Below are positions 43,878 to 52,126 of a stretch of DNA of 64,000 bases, piece after piece; the stretch's first letter is position 1, and every line of letters starts with the position of its first letter. Origin of the DNA: DATHZQ01 sp963823505 (GTDB lineage Bacteria > Actinomycetota > Acidimicrobiia > Spongiisociales > UBA5794); the NCBI GenBank assembly GCA_963823505.1, contig CAWGLY010000005.1:930001-994000 (forward strand). The letters are read 5' to 3'. The notes under the pieces are model-generated. The model made no database searches. It worked only from the letters and a program-made list of their open reading frames with translations, and had not been told where the DNA came from. A program made the translations under genes and the position numbers.

Positions 43878-44674
43878 AAGCCGAGGACCTGGTCGAGGTC
43901 GGTCGCAATGGTCTCCGCACCAGCCCCGCTCGCATCCACTTCGTAGGTGATGCAACCTCCGTCGAAGAGGTGGAACCACTCCGCCTGGTAGCGAGCGGTC
44001 CCGACGCTCTCTTCGATCTCCTCGATGGCGTCGTCGATCTCGATTCCCACCTCAGCCGGTTCGCCCGATCTGCGCAACTCGACGGTGCGGGTCGCCTCCT
44101 CACGATCGTCGACGACGAGGACGATCTGACCGTTTGCCAGTGCCCGCTCGATCTGCACCGCAGGCGCAGCGTTGGAAACGGGAACAAACGGCATCAGCGG
44201 CCGCCCCTCGATCGTGATGCCTTCGAGCACCCCCAGCACCTCGGCCGTATAGCGGGCATGTCGTGGCGCCACGGGAATCAGCGCAACCTGGATCGGGCCC
44301 GGTTGGACCTCGACCTTCACGAACCGCTGAATGCCGGGCCGGGGAGAGGGTGAAGCGATCGACCCGGTCGGGTCGCACGACGGCGCCAGTGTCACCTGCG
44401 CAAACCGCTCACCCATCCGGTCCGAGCTCAGCCAGAACCTCGCCTGACCGAGTTGAGCTTCCTGCGGCTCGTATTCCCAGCCGACCTTCAGCTCCTCGAC
44501 GCATATCCCCCACTCGGCATCGATCACAGCCTGCAGTTGCAGCACCATGACGCCCGCAACGTCCGTGATCTCGCCGTCCACACATTCCGGCGAACCCGGA
44601 CCAAGCCCTGCACATGAGGCAACCAGGAAGCCAAACACCACGAGCGCGGCGAGCCGAAGACGCCCACCGCTCAT
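43823..44674 (-). CDS. hypothetical lipoprotein coupled to the STAND-PAP2-kinase gene
   Basis: 283 residues from ATG 44674. Signal peptide and lipobox (LAALVVFGFLVASC) place it on the outer face of the membrane. The mature protein is soluble and acidic with few cysteines (ECVDGE, GICVEE, PSCDPT, GGCITYE), perhaps two disulfides. No family recognised. The start overlaps the stop of the large upstream gene as ATGA, so the two are translationally coupled and likely function together. The 3' end overlaps the convergent flippase gene by 55 bases. Confidence 0.75.
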   Translation of the reverse strand: MSGGRLRLAALVVFGFLVASCAGLGPGSPECVDGEITDVAGVMVLQLQAVIDAEWGICVEELKVGWEYEPQEAQLGQARFWLSSDRMGERFAQVTLAPSCDPTGSIASPSPRPGIQRFVKVEVQPGPIQVALIPVAPRHARYTAEVLGVLEGITIEGRPLMPFVPVSNAAPAVQIERALANGQIVLVVDDREEATRTVELRRSGEPAEVGIEIDDAIEEIEESVGTARYQAEWFHLFDGGCITYEVDASGAGAETIATDLDQVLGFYPLAELRELGRASGIDF

Positions 44675-47600
44675 ACGAGCGCTCCCGTCGCCAAGTTGTC
44701 GATGAAGATGCTCAGCAGCATCGCAGCGGCTATGGCGGCGCCGATGGTCAGGGCGATCCGGCGTGTGCTCCACCGCTGGATCGCAATGGTTTCGCGTGGC
44801 GGGGACAACCTGCGAAACTCCTCGATCACGTCGGACCCTTCGCGGCGCACCTCTTTGAGCTGGGCGCGCGACTGCGATGGGATGGTGACGCTGCGGGTTG
44901 CAGCGAACGCCTCGGCAATGTCGTCCGGTGCGAAGAACTGCAACGCCCTCCCGTACACCCGCTCAGCGTCCGTGCGCAGCGCCAGGATCATCATCATGTT
45001 GGCGAGGTCGACCGCTTGTCGCCACGGCGAGGGGCGGATGGTGGCAAAGGCCACGTCGATCAGTCGGATCTGACCGTCTCGCACGAGCACGTTCGCCGGC
45101 TTGATGTCACGGTGGGCAAGGCCTGCATCCCACAGACGGCGGATCATCAACAGCCCGTCGTCGATGACGGCGTCGTCGACGACCGCATCCGTGATCTCTT
45201 GCGCGTCTTGCAGGAACTCCGTCACGATCAGATACTCCCGCTCCGGGGTGATCTCGACAAAGCCATAGGGCTCGGCGGATGGCACGCCGGCCTGTTTCAT
45301 CCGGAGCAGCATGTAGTCCTCGTACTCCACGAGGCGACGAACCGAGCTGAACCTCACTTCGTCTTCCAGAGCGCCGTAGAGGATCGTGCGACCAACTTTG
45401 TACCAGCGGTCGGCTCGGAGGTGGCTCGTCGAGTACAACTTCGCAAACAGGTAGGTATCGGGGTCGCCCGCCGCGGTGAGACGCAATGGTGTCGACCCAC
45501 CCGACCCTTCGGCGCCAAACAGCTCGATGTTGGTCACCGCGATGCCCAGCTGGTCTGCAACGGCCTTCGTGATGGCTCTTCCCCTGGCCCCCGAAACGTC
45601 GAGGTGAGCGGTGCGGCCGCGTCGATACACCACGGGGAAGACGGTCTCAGGAACGAGGAGACGGAATACGACAACTGCAACGGCAGCGCCGAAGATCGCC
45701 CCCACCACACCGTCGGAGAGGTGGTCGACGCCGAGGTAGGTCCTCGCAATGATCAACAGCGCCATCACGGCCCCGCCAGCGATCATCCAGTACTTCCTCC
45801 ATCGACCTCGCGGGATGAGCGCAAGACCGACCACGGCGAGCGTCACAGAAAGCGAGGCTACGGGGGCGGCAGGGTGGGAGTACCCCGCCCAGGGTGCAAG
45901 CACTTCAACAAAGGGCCGCGGCCGTCCGATGCTGTTCGCAAGAGCTTCCACGCTGATCTCGACCGTGGCGAACGCCAGGATCGCCGCAAAGAAGTGCCGC
46001 CATCGCTTGAAGAAGGCGAGTGCGATGAGCATGCCCCACCGCACGGGACGGAAGAACCACGCCGATCCGAGGGCATGCACAAAATCGGCGAGGTCGGTGA
46101 GCCAGGCTGTCCGCCGATCGGCGAACCAGAGGTTGACCGAAAGATCGCGAGCGTCCCACCACTGCCTGGTTCCGGGGAAGGCGTACAGCGAAACCCAGAT
46201 GACGACGGTGCCCAGCCCCATCAACAGCCAGAATCGGCCGCTGGCCCGCAGGTCCCTGGGCAGCGGTTCCTTCTCGCCCGACGGCCGTCTGCGCCGCCCG
46301 GCGACCCGCATGCCGGCAACCCGCACCTCGCGGCGCTCGCCGATCTCGGCGAGCTCGGCGCTGACCCTCTTGCCCAACTCGACGTCCTCCAACGAGAGGG
46401 TCTGCCTGCGCGAGCTCGCGGCGACCTCGCCGACCGGCTCGAGTGCGTATGCAACGGCATCGCTGAGCGTCATCGACGAACCGCTGCGGCGCACGCTCTC
46501 GTAGACCTGCGTCCCGAGCCTTGCTTGCGCATCGAGGAGCGCCGCCGCAGGATCGGCGGGCCGCGTCGCGAGGACGGGCGGGGCATCGATCTCGTCAAGG
46601 GATTCCACGGCAGAGAACAGCACGACGGCCCGCTCCAGATGACCGGCATCCCAAGCCCACCAAGCCAGACCGAGCAGCGACCGCTTGGCTGCCGCCTGCG
46701 ACTGGGGATCATCCGCGGTAGTCGCCGTCCTTAGGCTCCTGCCAAACGCGGCAGCTGCCGCCTCTTCGTCGCCTGCCGCAAACAGCGCACCGCCATGGAG
46801 TTGGTGGAGCTCTGCGAGCCACGGGCCGTTCCCCAACGTCGTTGCCAGCCCCACGGCGCGTTCGAGGTGGTGGGCCGCCCCGTGGGCGTCGCCCGCATCC
46901 TGCAACGCCAGTCCAAGGGAGGCGTTTGCAGCTGCCATACCCTGCCGATCCGACAGCTCGGTGAGGATGTCGAGGCTCTCCCGGTGATCCCGTGCAGCCT
47001 CCTCGTAGTCGCTCTGGAGTCGCCGCACGCTACCGAGCATCGACAAGGCGTTGGCGATGCCGTAGGAGGATCTGGTGTGACGGAAGATCTCGAGGCTGGA
47101 TCTGAACATGGGCTCAGCCGAGACCAGGTCGCCGTCCATCATGGCGGCGACACCCAAGAACCACTCCGACCACGCCACCCCCCACGTCTCTTCCGCCGCT
47201 GCAAATCCCGCACGTGCGGTCCGCAGGGTGTCGACGGCGCGTTCCGTGTCACCGGCTTGCTGCAGGCCGTAGCCGAGATAGAGCCTGGCCTCGGCGGCGA
47301 GCACAGCTTCGTCGTGCGACTCTGCGATCTCGAGGCCATTGCGGATCAAAGCGATGCCGTCGTCGATGGCTCCGGAGGCCCCCGTCAGCAGACCGGCGCC
47401 GATGAGCGCTTGGGCGCGGACGAGTGGCGGCACCGGCCCGTCCATCGCGAGCACACGAGCCACCACCTGCAACGCATACTCGTGGCGACGAGAGAACCAG
47501 AAGAAGTACAACCCTCCGACGAACTCGTGGGCGGCGGTGGCGTCGCCCGCCTCACTCACGTGATCGATGGCGGCCATGATGTCCGGCATCATCCGCTCGA

Positions 47601-48816
47601 GCTCGTCCAGGACCTCGGGGTTGATGCGGCGCCGAATGCTATCGGCGTGACCAACGACGAAGTCTCGATAGAACGCCGCATGCCGCTTCCTCAGCTCATC
47701 TGTCAGCCCGGCATCCGCAAGTCGCCTTGCGGCATACTCCTGCAGTGCGGCCCCCAGCCGGTACCACCGTTCTGCTGCGTTCGCACCTGCCGCGACCATG
47801 GATTTGTCGACCAGCGATGCGACCAGATCGACGACCGCACCCTGCGAGATGGTGTCGTCCCCACCGCCGACCGCTTCGGCCGCCGCGAGGCTGAAGTCGC
47901 CGCGAAAGACCGAGAGCCGCTCGAACAACATCTGCTCGGACCGCGACAACAGGTCGTATCCCCATTCGATGGCACCGAGCAGCGTTGCGTGAGGATCGTC
48001 GCCGGTGCGACGACTCGACGCCAGCAGGTCGAGGCTCTGCTCGAGGCGGCGGGCAATCTGTCCGACACCGAGCGTGCCGACCCTCGCGGCGGCCATCTCG
48101 ACGGCCAGCGGGTTCCCCTCGAGGCGGGTGCAGATACGCGCCACGTGCCCTGCGAGATCGTCGTCGAGCTCAAATCCTGCGCCAACCGCCCTCGCCCGGT
48201 CCATGAACAAACGCACTGCTTCACGTTGTCGAATCTCTGCAGGAGTGTCACCGGCCTCGGGTACCTCGAGAAGCGGCAGGTGCCAGATCAGCTCTCCAGG
48301 AATGGCGAGCGATATCCGGCTGGTCACGAGGACTCGCACGAGCGGTGCCTCGTGCAGGATCGTGGTCACGATGTGGGCGACGCCTGCAGCAGCATGTTCC
48401 GCACCGTCGAGGATCAGCAGCATCTCGCGTCCGCGGAGGTAATCGAGAATGCCATCGAGGGTGGTGCGGGCGACGGCACCCCCCGGCAGCGGTGCGACGG
48501 CGGCACCAGTGGTTGCGACTCCGAGCGCGACCGTCACGACCTCCTGGGTAGGGGCCTCTGCGACGCAGGGGGCGACGTTCGCATAGCGCACACCGTGCTC
48601 GAAGCGGGCCGCCAGTGCGTGTCCTGCTTCGATCGCCAGCCGGGACTTGCCGGCGCCGGGAAGGCCGGTGATGGTGACCAGCCGCCCTGACTCGAGGAGC
48701 TGCACGACCTCGGCAATCTCCCGATCACGCCCCACGAACGAGTTGAGAGGGATGGGGAGGTTGTTGGGGGCGTCCTTCTCCGGCTGGCGGACGTGTTCTT
48801 GGTCTGCCCTGTCCAT
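44671..48816 (-). CDS. STAND ATPase - TPR - PAP2-like - kinase-like membrane fusion protein
   Basis: 1381 residues in one frame (numbering here includes an optional upstream GTG codon at 48819). Domains: AfsR/LuxR-type NB-ARC ATPase at 28-345 (Walker A GLPGAGKS 52-59, Walker B LLILDGAEH 134-142, sensor Arg168, GNPLAVEMAAAR 235-246, winged helix about 288-345); TPR-like helices about 425-760; basic linker RRRR 842-845; PAP2-like membrane domain about 861-1060; kinase-like domain about 1095-1310 (Lys1127, catalytic loop HRDIKPAN at 1236-1243, Asp1255 in LIDVA); a C-terminal helix 1354-1375. PAP2 is degenerate: GRPRP (965-969) lacks the motif-1 Lys and PSGH is replaced by SHPAAP (981-986), while VDHLSD keeps the third-motif His. 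The kinase motifs look active. SD GGAGGAG precedes the start. The function is unknown. Confidence 0.88.
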   Translation of the reverse strand: MDRADQEHVRQPEKDAPNNLPIPLNSFVGRDREIAEVVQLLESGRLVTITGLPGAGKSRLAIEAGHALAARFEHGVRYANVAPCVAEAPTQEVVTVALGVATTGAAVAPLPGGAVARTTLDGILDYLRGREMLLILDGAEHAAAGVAHIVTTILHEAPLVRVLVTSRISLAIPGELIWHLPLLEVPEAGDTPAEIRQREAVRLFMDRARAVGAGFELDDDLAGHVARICTRLEGNPLAVEMAAARVGTLGVGQIARRLEQSLDLLASSRRTGDDPHATLLGAIEWGYDLLSRSEQMLFERLSVFRGDFSLAAAEAVGGGDDTISQGAVVDLVASLVDKSMVAAGANAAERWYRLGAALQEYAARRLADAGLTDELRKRHAAFYRDFVVGHADSIRRRINPEVLDELERMMPDIMAAIDHVSEAGDATAAHEFVGGLYFFWFSRRHEYALQVVARVLAMDGPVPPLVRAQALIGAGLLTGASGAIDDGIALIRNGLEIAESHDEAVLAAEARLYLGYGLQQAGDTERAVDTLRTARAGFAAAEETWGVAWSEWFLGVAAMMDGDLVSAEPMFRSSLEIFRHTRSSYGIANALSMLGSVRRLQSDYEEAARDHRESLDILTELSDRQGMAAANASLGLALQDAGDAHGAAHHLERAVGLATTLGNGPWLAELHQLHGGALFAAGDEEAAAAAFGRSLRTATTADDPQSQAAAKRSLLGLAWWAWDAGHLERAVVLFSAVESLDEIDAPPVLATRPADPAAALLDAQARLGTQVYESVRRSGSSMTLSDAVAYALEPVGEVAASSRRQTLSLEDVELGKRVSAELAEIGERREVRVAGMRVAGRRRRPSGEKEPLPRDLRASGRFWLLMGLGTVVIWVSLYAFPGTRQWWDARDLSVNLWFADRRTAWLTDLADFVHALGSAWFFRPVRWGMLIALAFFKRWRHFFAAILAFATVEISVEALANSIGRPRPFVEVLAPWAGYSHPAAPVASLSVTLAVVGLALIPRGRWRKYWMIAGGAVMALLIIARTYLGVDHLSDGVVGAIFGAAVAVVVFRLLVPETVFPVVYRRGRTAHLDVSGARGRAITKAVADQLGIAVTNIELFGAEGSGGSTPLRLTAAGDPDTYLFAKLYSTSHLRADRWYKVGRTILYGALEDEVRFSSVRRLVEYEDYMLLRMKQAGVPSAEPYGFVEITPEREYLIVTEFLQDAQEITDAVVDDAVIDDGLLMIRRLWDAGLAHRDIKPANVLVRDGQIRLIDVAFATIRPSPWRQAVDLANMMMILALRTDAERVYGRALQFFAPDDIAEAFAATRSVTIPSQSRAQLKEVRREGSDVIEEFRRLSPPRETIAIQRWSTRRIALTIGAAIAAAMLLSIFIDNLATGALV

Positions 48817-48955
48817 CACTCCTCCGCGAGCACGTCATCGGGCCGGCCGCCTCGACACCATCCGGGCGGCAGCGGTGCAGCGACCCAGCGACAGCCTATG
48901 CACATTCGGCGGGCGCCGTCGGCACACGGAGAGATGCCGGTCTCCCCGGAAGACC

Positions 48956-49474
48956 TCACGTCAGCGCATCGATGAAGTCGCTCACGTCCCACAGGCCGGA
49001 GAACTCGTACTCGTGCTGACCGTGCGGAGTGAGGAAGCTGAGCCGGCTCGGCCTGATGAACCCGCCCTTGCTGAGGGCGACGTCGTGGACGCTCCGCACC
49101 GGGAACTCGGCGAGCATGGCGGCCGGTTTGCCCCACGTCTTGGGCTCGAAGACGAGCACCCGACGGTCGGTGACGCCGAGGAACACCTGGAGGGCACGCG
49201 CCTGAACCGGATGATCGGCGGCGGCGCGTTTGGCAAGCCACCGGCCCACCACTGCACCAACAAATGCTCCGAGTGCACTCACGATCAGGCCATTGGCACC
49301 CAGGCCAGACGCCATGGCCGCAGCGAGCGCGACGGCAATGACGATCGATCCGAGAAACGGGACGTATGTGCCGCCGATCCATGCCGGAAGCGCGGCCCCG
49401 ACCTTCTCGCCCCTCCGCAGTTCGTCGCCGACCATCGATGACAGCCGGGCGACAGATCTGGGCACTGGGTTCAT
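48956..49474 (-). CDS. hypothetical membrane protein with a PH-like C-terminal domain
   Basis: 172 residues. Two central hydrophobic segments (GSIVIAVALAAAMASGLGANGLIVSALGAFVGAVVG) are followed by a beta-rich region with VFLGVTDRRVLVFEPK and FPVRSVHDVALSKGGF, the pattern of bacterial PH-like (bPH/YdbS-type) domains. Not assigned further. The ATG at 49474 overlaps the stop of the acetyltransferase gene as ATGA. The 139-base gap between it and the large STAND gene holds no gene. Confidence 0.72.
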   Translation of the reverse strand: MNPVPRSVARLSSMVGDELRRGEKVGAALPAWIGGTYVPFLGSIVIAVALAAAMASGLGANGLIVSALGAFVGAVVGRWLAKRAAADHPVQARALQVFLGVTDRRVLVFEPKTWGKPAAMLAEFPVRSVHDVALSKGGFIRPSRLSFLTPHGQHEYEFSGLWDVSDFIDALT

Positions 49475-49893
49475 CGCCACGAGGGACTTCCATCCTGACG
49501 GGAGTAGTTGCGCAGCGTAACCCCCGTCCCGGGGACCAGACCAAGGTGGCGATAGAAGGGCTGCAATTCCGGGTCACACATCGCATCGACCATGTAGATG
49601 GGCCCGATGGCCTCGAGCATGCGACGCATCAACTCGCTGCCGATGCCGCGACCTTGATACTCCGGGACCACTTCGAGGAACGGGATGTACGCCGCCAACA
49701 CGCCATCGGTGATCGCGGTCACAAAACCGACGACACGATCGTCGCCCTCGTGCACTGCGAGCACGACGAGGTCGCTGCCCCGCAGCAGGTCGAGATGTGT
49801 CGATGCGTCGGGCGGGTCCGGCCATCCGACGAAGAACGGCCCATCGAGGTCGGAAACGGCAACCTCTGCAGCGGTGGTGACATATCGAATCAT
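49471..49893 (-). CDS. GNAT-family N-acetyltransferase
   Basis: 140 residues. Motif A IPFLEVVPEYQGRGIGSELMRRML carries the acetyl-CoA pyrophosphate loop QGRGIG, and YRHLGLVPGTG is the C-terminal motif B region. FVTAITDGVLAAY is the beta-4 strand. The acceptor is unknown. The start at 49893 (MIRYVTTAAEVAV) was chosen because the 17 upstream residues are Pro/Ala/Arg-rich and atypical. Divergent from sixA. Confidence 0.85.
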   Translation of the reverse strand: MIRYVTTAAEVAVSDLDGPFFVGWPDPPDASTHLDLLRGSDLVVLAVHEGDDRVVGFVTAITDGVLAAYIPFLEVVPEYQGRGIGSELMRRMLEAIGPIYMVDAMCDPELQPFYRHLGLVPGTGVTLRNYSRQDGSPSWR

Positions 49894-49962
49894 GGGACTC
49901 GGAGAGCGTACCGCCGGCGCCGCAGTGGGAGCGAGACGATTCACCCTCTATCGTCATGGCCC

Positions 49963-50475
49963 ATGAAACGACTGCTCATCATGCGCCATGCCAAATCCGA
50001 CTGGAGTGCCGGTTTTGCGCGCGATCACGACCGCCCCCTCGCCGGGCGTGGCACACGCGCTGCAGAGCTCATGGGCCGGCTGATCACGGAGTGCGATCAG
50101 GAGCCCGACCTCGTCGTGACGTCGTCTGCGGTACGGGCGCGAACCACAGCCGAACTGGCAGCCGCGGCGGGTTCGTGGGACTGCCCGATCGAAATCACCG
50201 AAGCGCTGTACGGCACGTCGCCCCAAGGTGCGCTCTCCGTCGTCCGGCAAACGTCGGACAACATCGATCGCTTGATGATCGTCGGTCATGAGCCCACGTG
50301 GAGCGGTCTCGTCCATACGTTGACCGGCGGCACCGTGCAGATGAAGACGGCAACGGTCGTCATCGTCGACCTCCTGGTGGGGCGCTCGTGGGACGGAGGC
50401 GACCTGATGCAGGGCGAGATCGTTGCCGTTCTGCAGCCCAGATTGTTTGAGGACGCCCGCGGCGACGGCACCTAG
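49963..50475 (+). CDS. sixA: phosphohistidine phosphatase SixA-like
   Basis: 170-residue histidine phosphatase: LLIMRHAKSDWS gives the catalytic His9 (RHG-type motif), RDHDRPLAGRGTRAA the second arginine, and MIVGHEPTWSGLV the second catalytic His. SixA removes phosphate from phospho-histidine in signalling proteins; actinobacterial members are only presumed to do so. ATG 49963 follows the family's start. 22 bases separate it from the ThDP-enzyme gene, so co-transcription is likely. Confidence 0.88.
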   Translation: MKRLLIMRHAKSDWSAGFARDHDRPLAGRGTRAAELMGRLITECDQEPDLVVTSSAVRARTTAELAAAAGSWDCPIEITEALYGTSPQGALSVVRQTSDNIDRLMIVGHEPTWSGLVHTLTGGTVQMKTATVVIVDLLVGRSWDGGDLMQGEIVAVLQPRLFEDARGDGT

Positions 50476-50497
50476 GCCCGGGAGGACGGCGAACACC

Positions 50498-52126
50498 ATG
50501 GCAAAGATCCACGGCGGACGGCTCATCGCCAGGGCCCTCAAGGCCGAGGGCGTCGATGCGCTGTTCACGCTCACCGGTGGGCACATCGTGCCGATCCTCG
50601 ACGGCTGCGTCGAGGAGGACATTCGCATCGTGGACGTACGCCACGAAGAGACCGCAGGCCATGCAGCAGAGGCCTACACCCGGCTGACCGGGCGGCTCGG
50701 TGTCGCCGCCGTCACTGCGGCCCCTGGCGTCACCAACACGGTGACCGCCGTGATGAACGCCTACTACTCGCACACCCCGATGCTCGTGCTGGGCGGGCGG
50801 CACCTCATCCGCCAGGAGCTGGCCGGTGGCCTCCAGGAGATGGACCATCCGCCGCTGTTCCGCACCATCACCAAACTCGCCACCACGGCGTGGGAGACGT
50901 CACGGCTGGCCGACTACATCGCCATTGCCGCCCGCCACGCCTTCAGCGGTCGTGGCGGTCCGGTGTTCCTGGATATCCCCCTCGACGTCCAGAGCGGCTT
51001 GGTCGATGCCGACACCCCGCTGCCGACTGGGTACAGAGCCACAGAGCCTGCCGGGGCGGATCCGGCGGCCGTCGAGTTCGTGGCGCACGTGTTGGCCGGT
51101 GTCGAACGCCCAGTCATCTTTGCCGGGAACGGCGTACGCGGCGACGGCGCCACAGCGTTGGTTGCCGTCGCCGAAGCTCTCCATGCTCCCGTCTTCACCA
51201 ACTCGGGAGCGCGGGGATCGCTGCCCCACGACCATGCACTGCTCGGAGTACGGTCCCGGGGCAGGGCGTTCGCCGAGGCGGACCTCGTCCTCGCCCTCGG
51301 CGTGGACTGGGATTTTCGCACCGGCTACGGGCAGAAGATCAACCCGGAGGCAACCGTCATCCAGGTCGACGCCGAGGAAACGCGGCTCGGCTGGAACCGG
51401 CCCGCCCACCATGCGGTGATCGCCAACCCTGGACGTTTCCTCATGCAGCTCGCCTCCCAAGCCACGGTCTATGCCCCAAACGGCGAACGATCGTGGACTG
51501 CCGAGATCCAATCCGCAGAGGCCGCAGCGGCCACATTGGCACACGGGGAAGCGGATGCCCCGAGCGATCTCGTGATGCCCCAGTTCTTCGGCAGGGCGGT
51601 CGGCGAGTTCTTCGGACCGGACAGCATCGTTGCCGTCGACGGCGGCGACATCGTGGCAACGACGGCGAAATGGCTCCAGATCGCCACCCCCGGTCACGTG
51701 CTGGAGCCCGGGCCGGCTGGCACTCTCGGCACTGGCCCTGGCTTCGCACTCGCCGCCAAGGTGGTCCATCCCGACAAGATGGTTGGGATTGTGTTCGGCG
51801 ACGGGGGCTTCGGCTTCAACGGGTTCGAGTACGACACGTTCGTCCGTCACGGCCTGCCCATCGTCGGCGTGATGGGCAACGACGGCGTGTGGAACAACAT
51901 CAAGACCTTCCACCGCATGTTCTATCCGGACCGCGTCGTCGCCGCCGACCTGGGGCGGCGCCCCTACCACGACGTGGTCACGGCACTCGGCGGGCACGGG
52001 GAGCTGGTGAACCAATCCGCCGACCTCGCCCCCGCCCTCGACCGGGCTGCAGCCAGCGGGAAACCGTCTCTCGTCAACGTCCACATCGCCGAGACGTTCC
52101 GCGCTTCGAGCAACTACGGGGGCTGA
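50498..52126 (+). CDS. thiamine-diphosphate enzyme (acetolactate synthase / 2-hydroxyacyl-CoA lyase type)
   Basis: 542 residues with the three-domain ThDP layout: an N-terminal PYR domain with catalytic Glu50 in VRHEETAGHAAEAYTRLTG; a middle domain (ERPVIFAGNGVRGDG...); a C-terminal PP domain with GDGGFGFNGFEYDTF starting at 434 and the Mg/ThDP Asn in GNDGVWNNIK. Length and motifs fit acetolactate synthase-like, oxalyl-CoA decarboxylase and 2-hydroxyacyl-CoA lyase enzymes. The acyl-CoA dehydrogenase that begins right after its stop favours the acyl-CoA branch; this is inferred. GGGAGGA upstream of ATG 50498 decides the start. Confidence 0.88.
   Translation: MAKIHGGRLIARALKAEGVDALFTLTGGHIVPILDGCVEEDIRIVDVRHEETAGHAAEAYTRLTGRLGVAAVTAAPGVTNTVTAVMNAYYSHTPMLVLGGRHLIRQELAGGLQEMDHPPLFRTITKLATTAWETSRLADYIAIAARHAFSGRGGPVFLDIPLDVQSGLVDADTPLPTGYRATEPAGADPAAVEFVAHVLAGVERPVIFAGNGVRGDGATALVAVAEALHAPVFTNSGARGSLPHDHALLGVRSRGRAFAEADLVLALGVDWDFRTGYGQKINPEATVIQVDAEETRLGWNRPAHHAVIANPGRFLMQLASQATVYAPNGERSWTAEIQSAEAAAATLAHGEADAPSDLVMPQFFGRAVGEFFGPDSIVAVDGGDIVATTAKWLQIATPGHVLEPGPAGTLGTGPGFALAAKVVHPDKMVGIVFGDGGFGFNGFEYDTFVRHGLPIVGVMGNDGVWNNIKTFHRMFYPDRVVAADLGRRPYHDVVTALGGHGELVNQSADLAPALDRAAASGKPSLVNVHIAETFRASSNYGG

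Noticed and set aside
44614..48690. Long plus-strand ORFs opposite the STAND fusion gene (44614-46734 and 46795-48690)
   Set aside because: Both are antisense to recognisable domains; Arg/Gly/His-rich with no motif.
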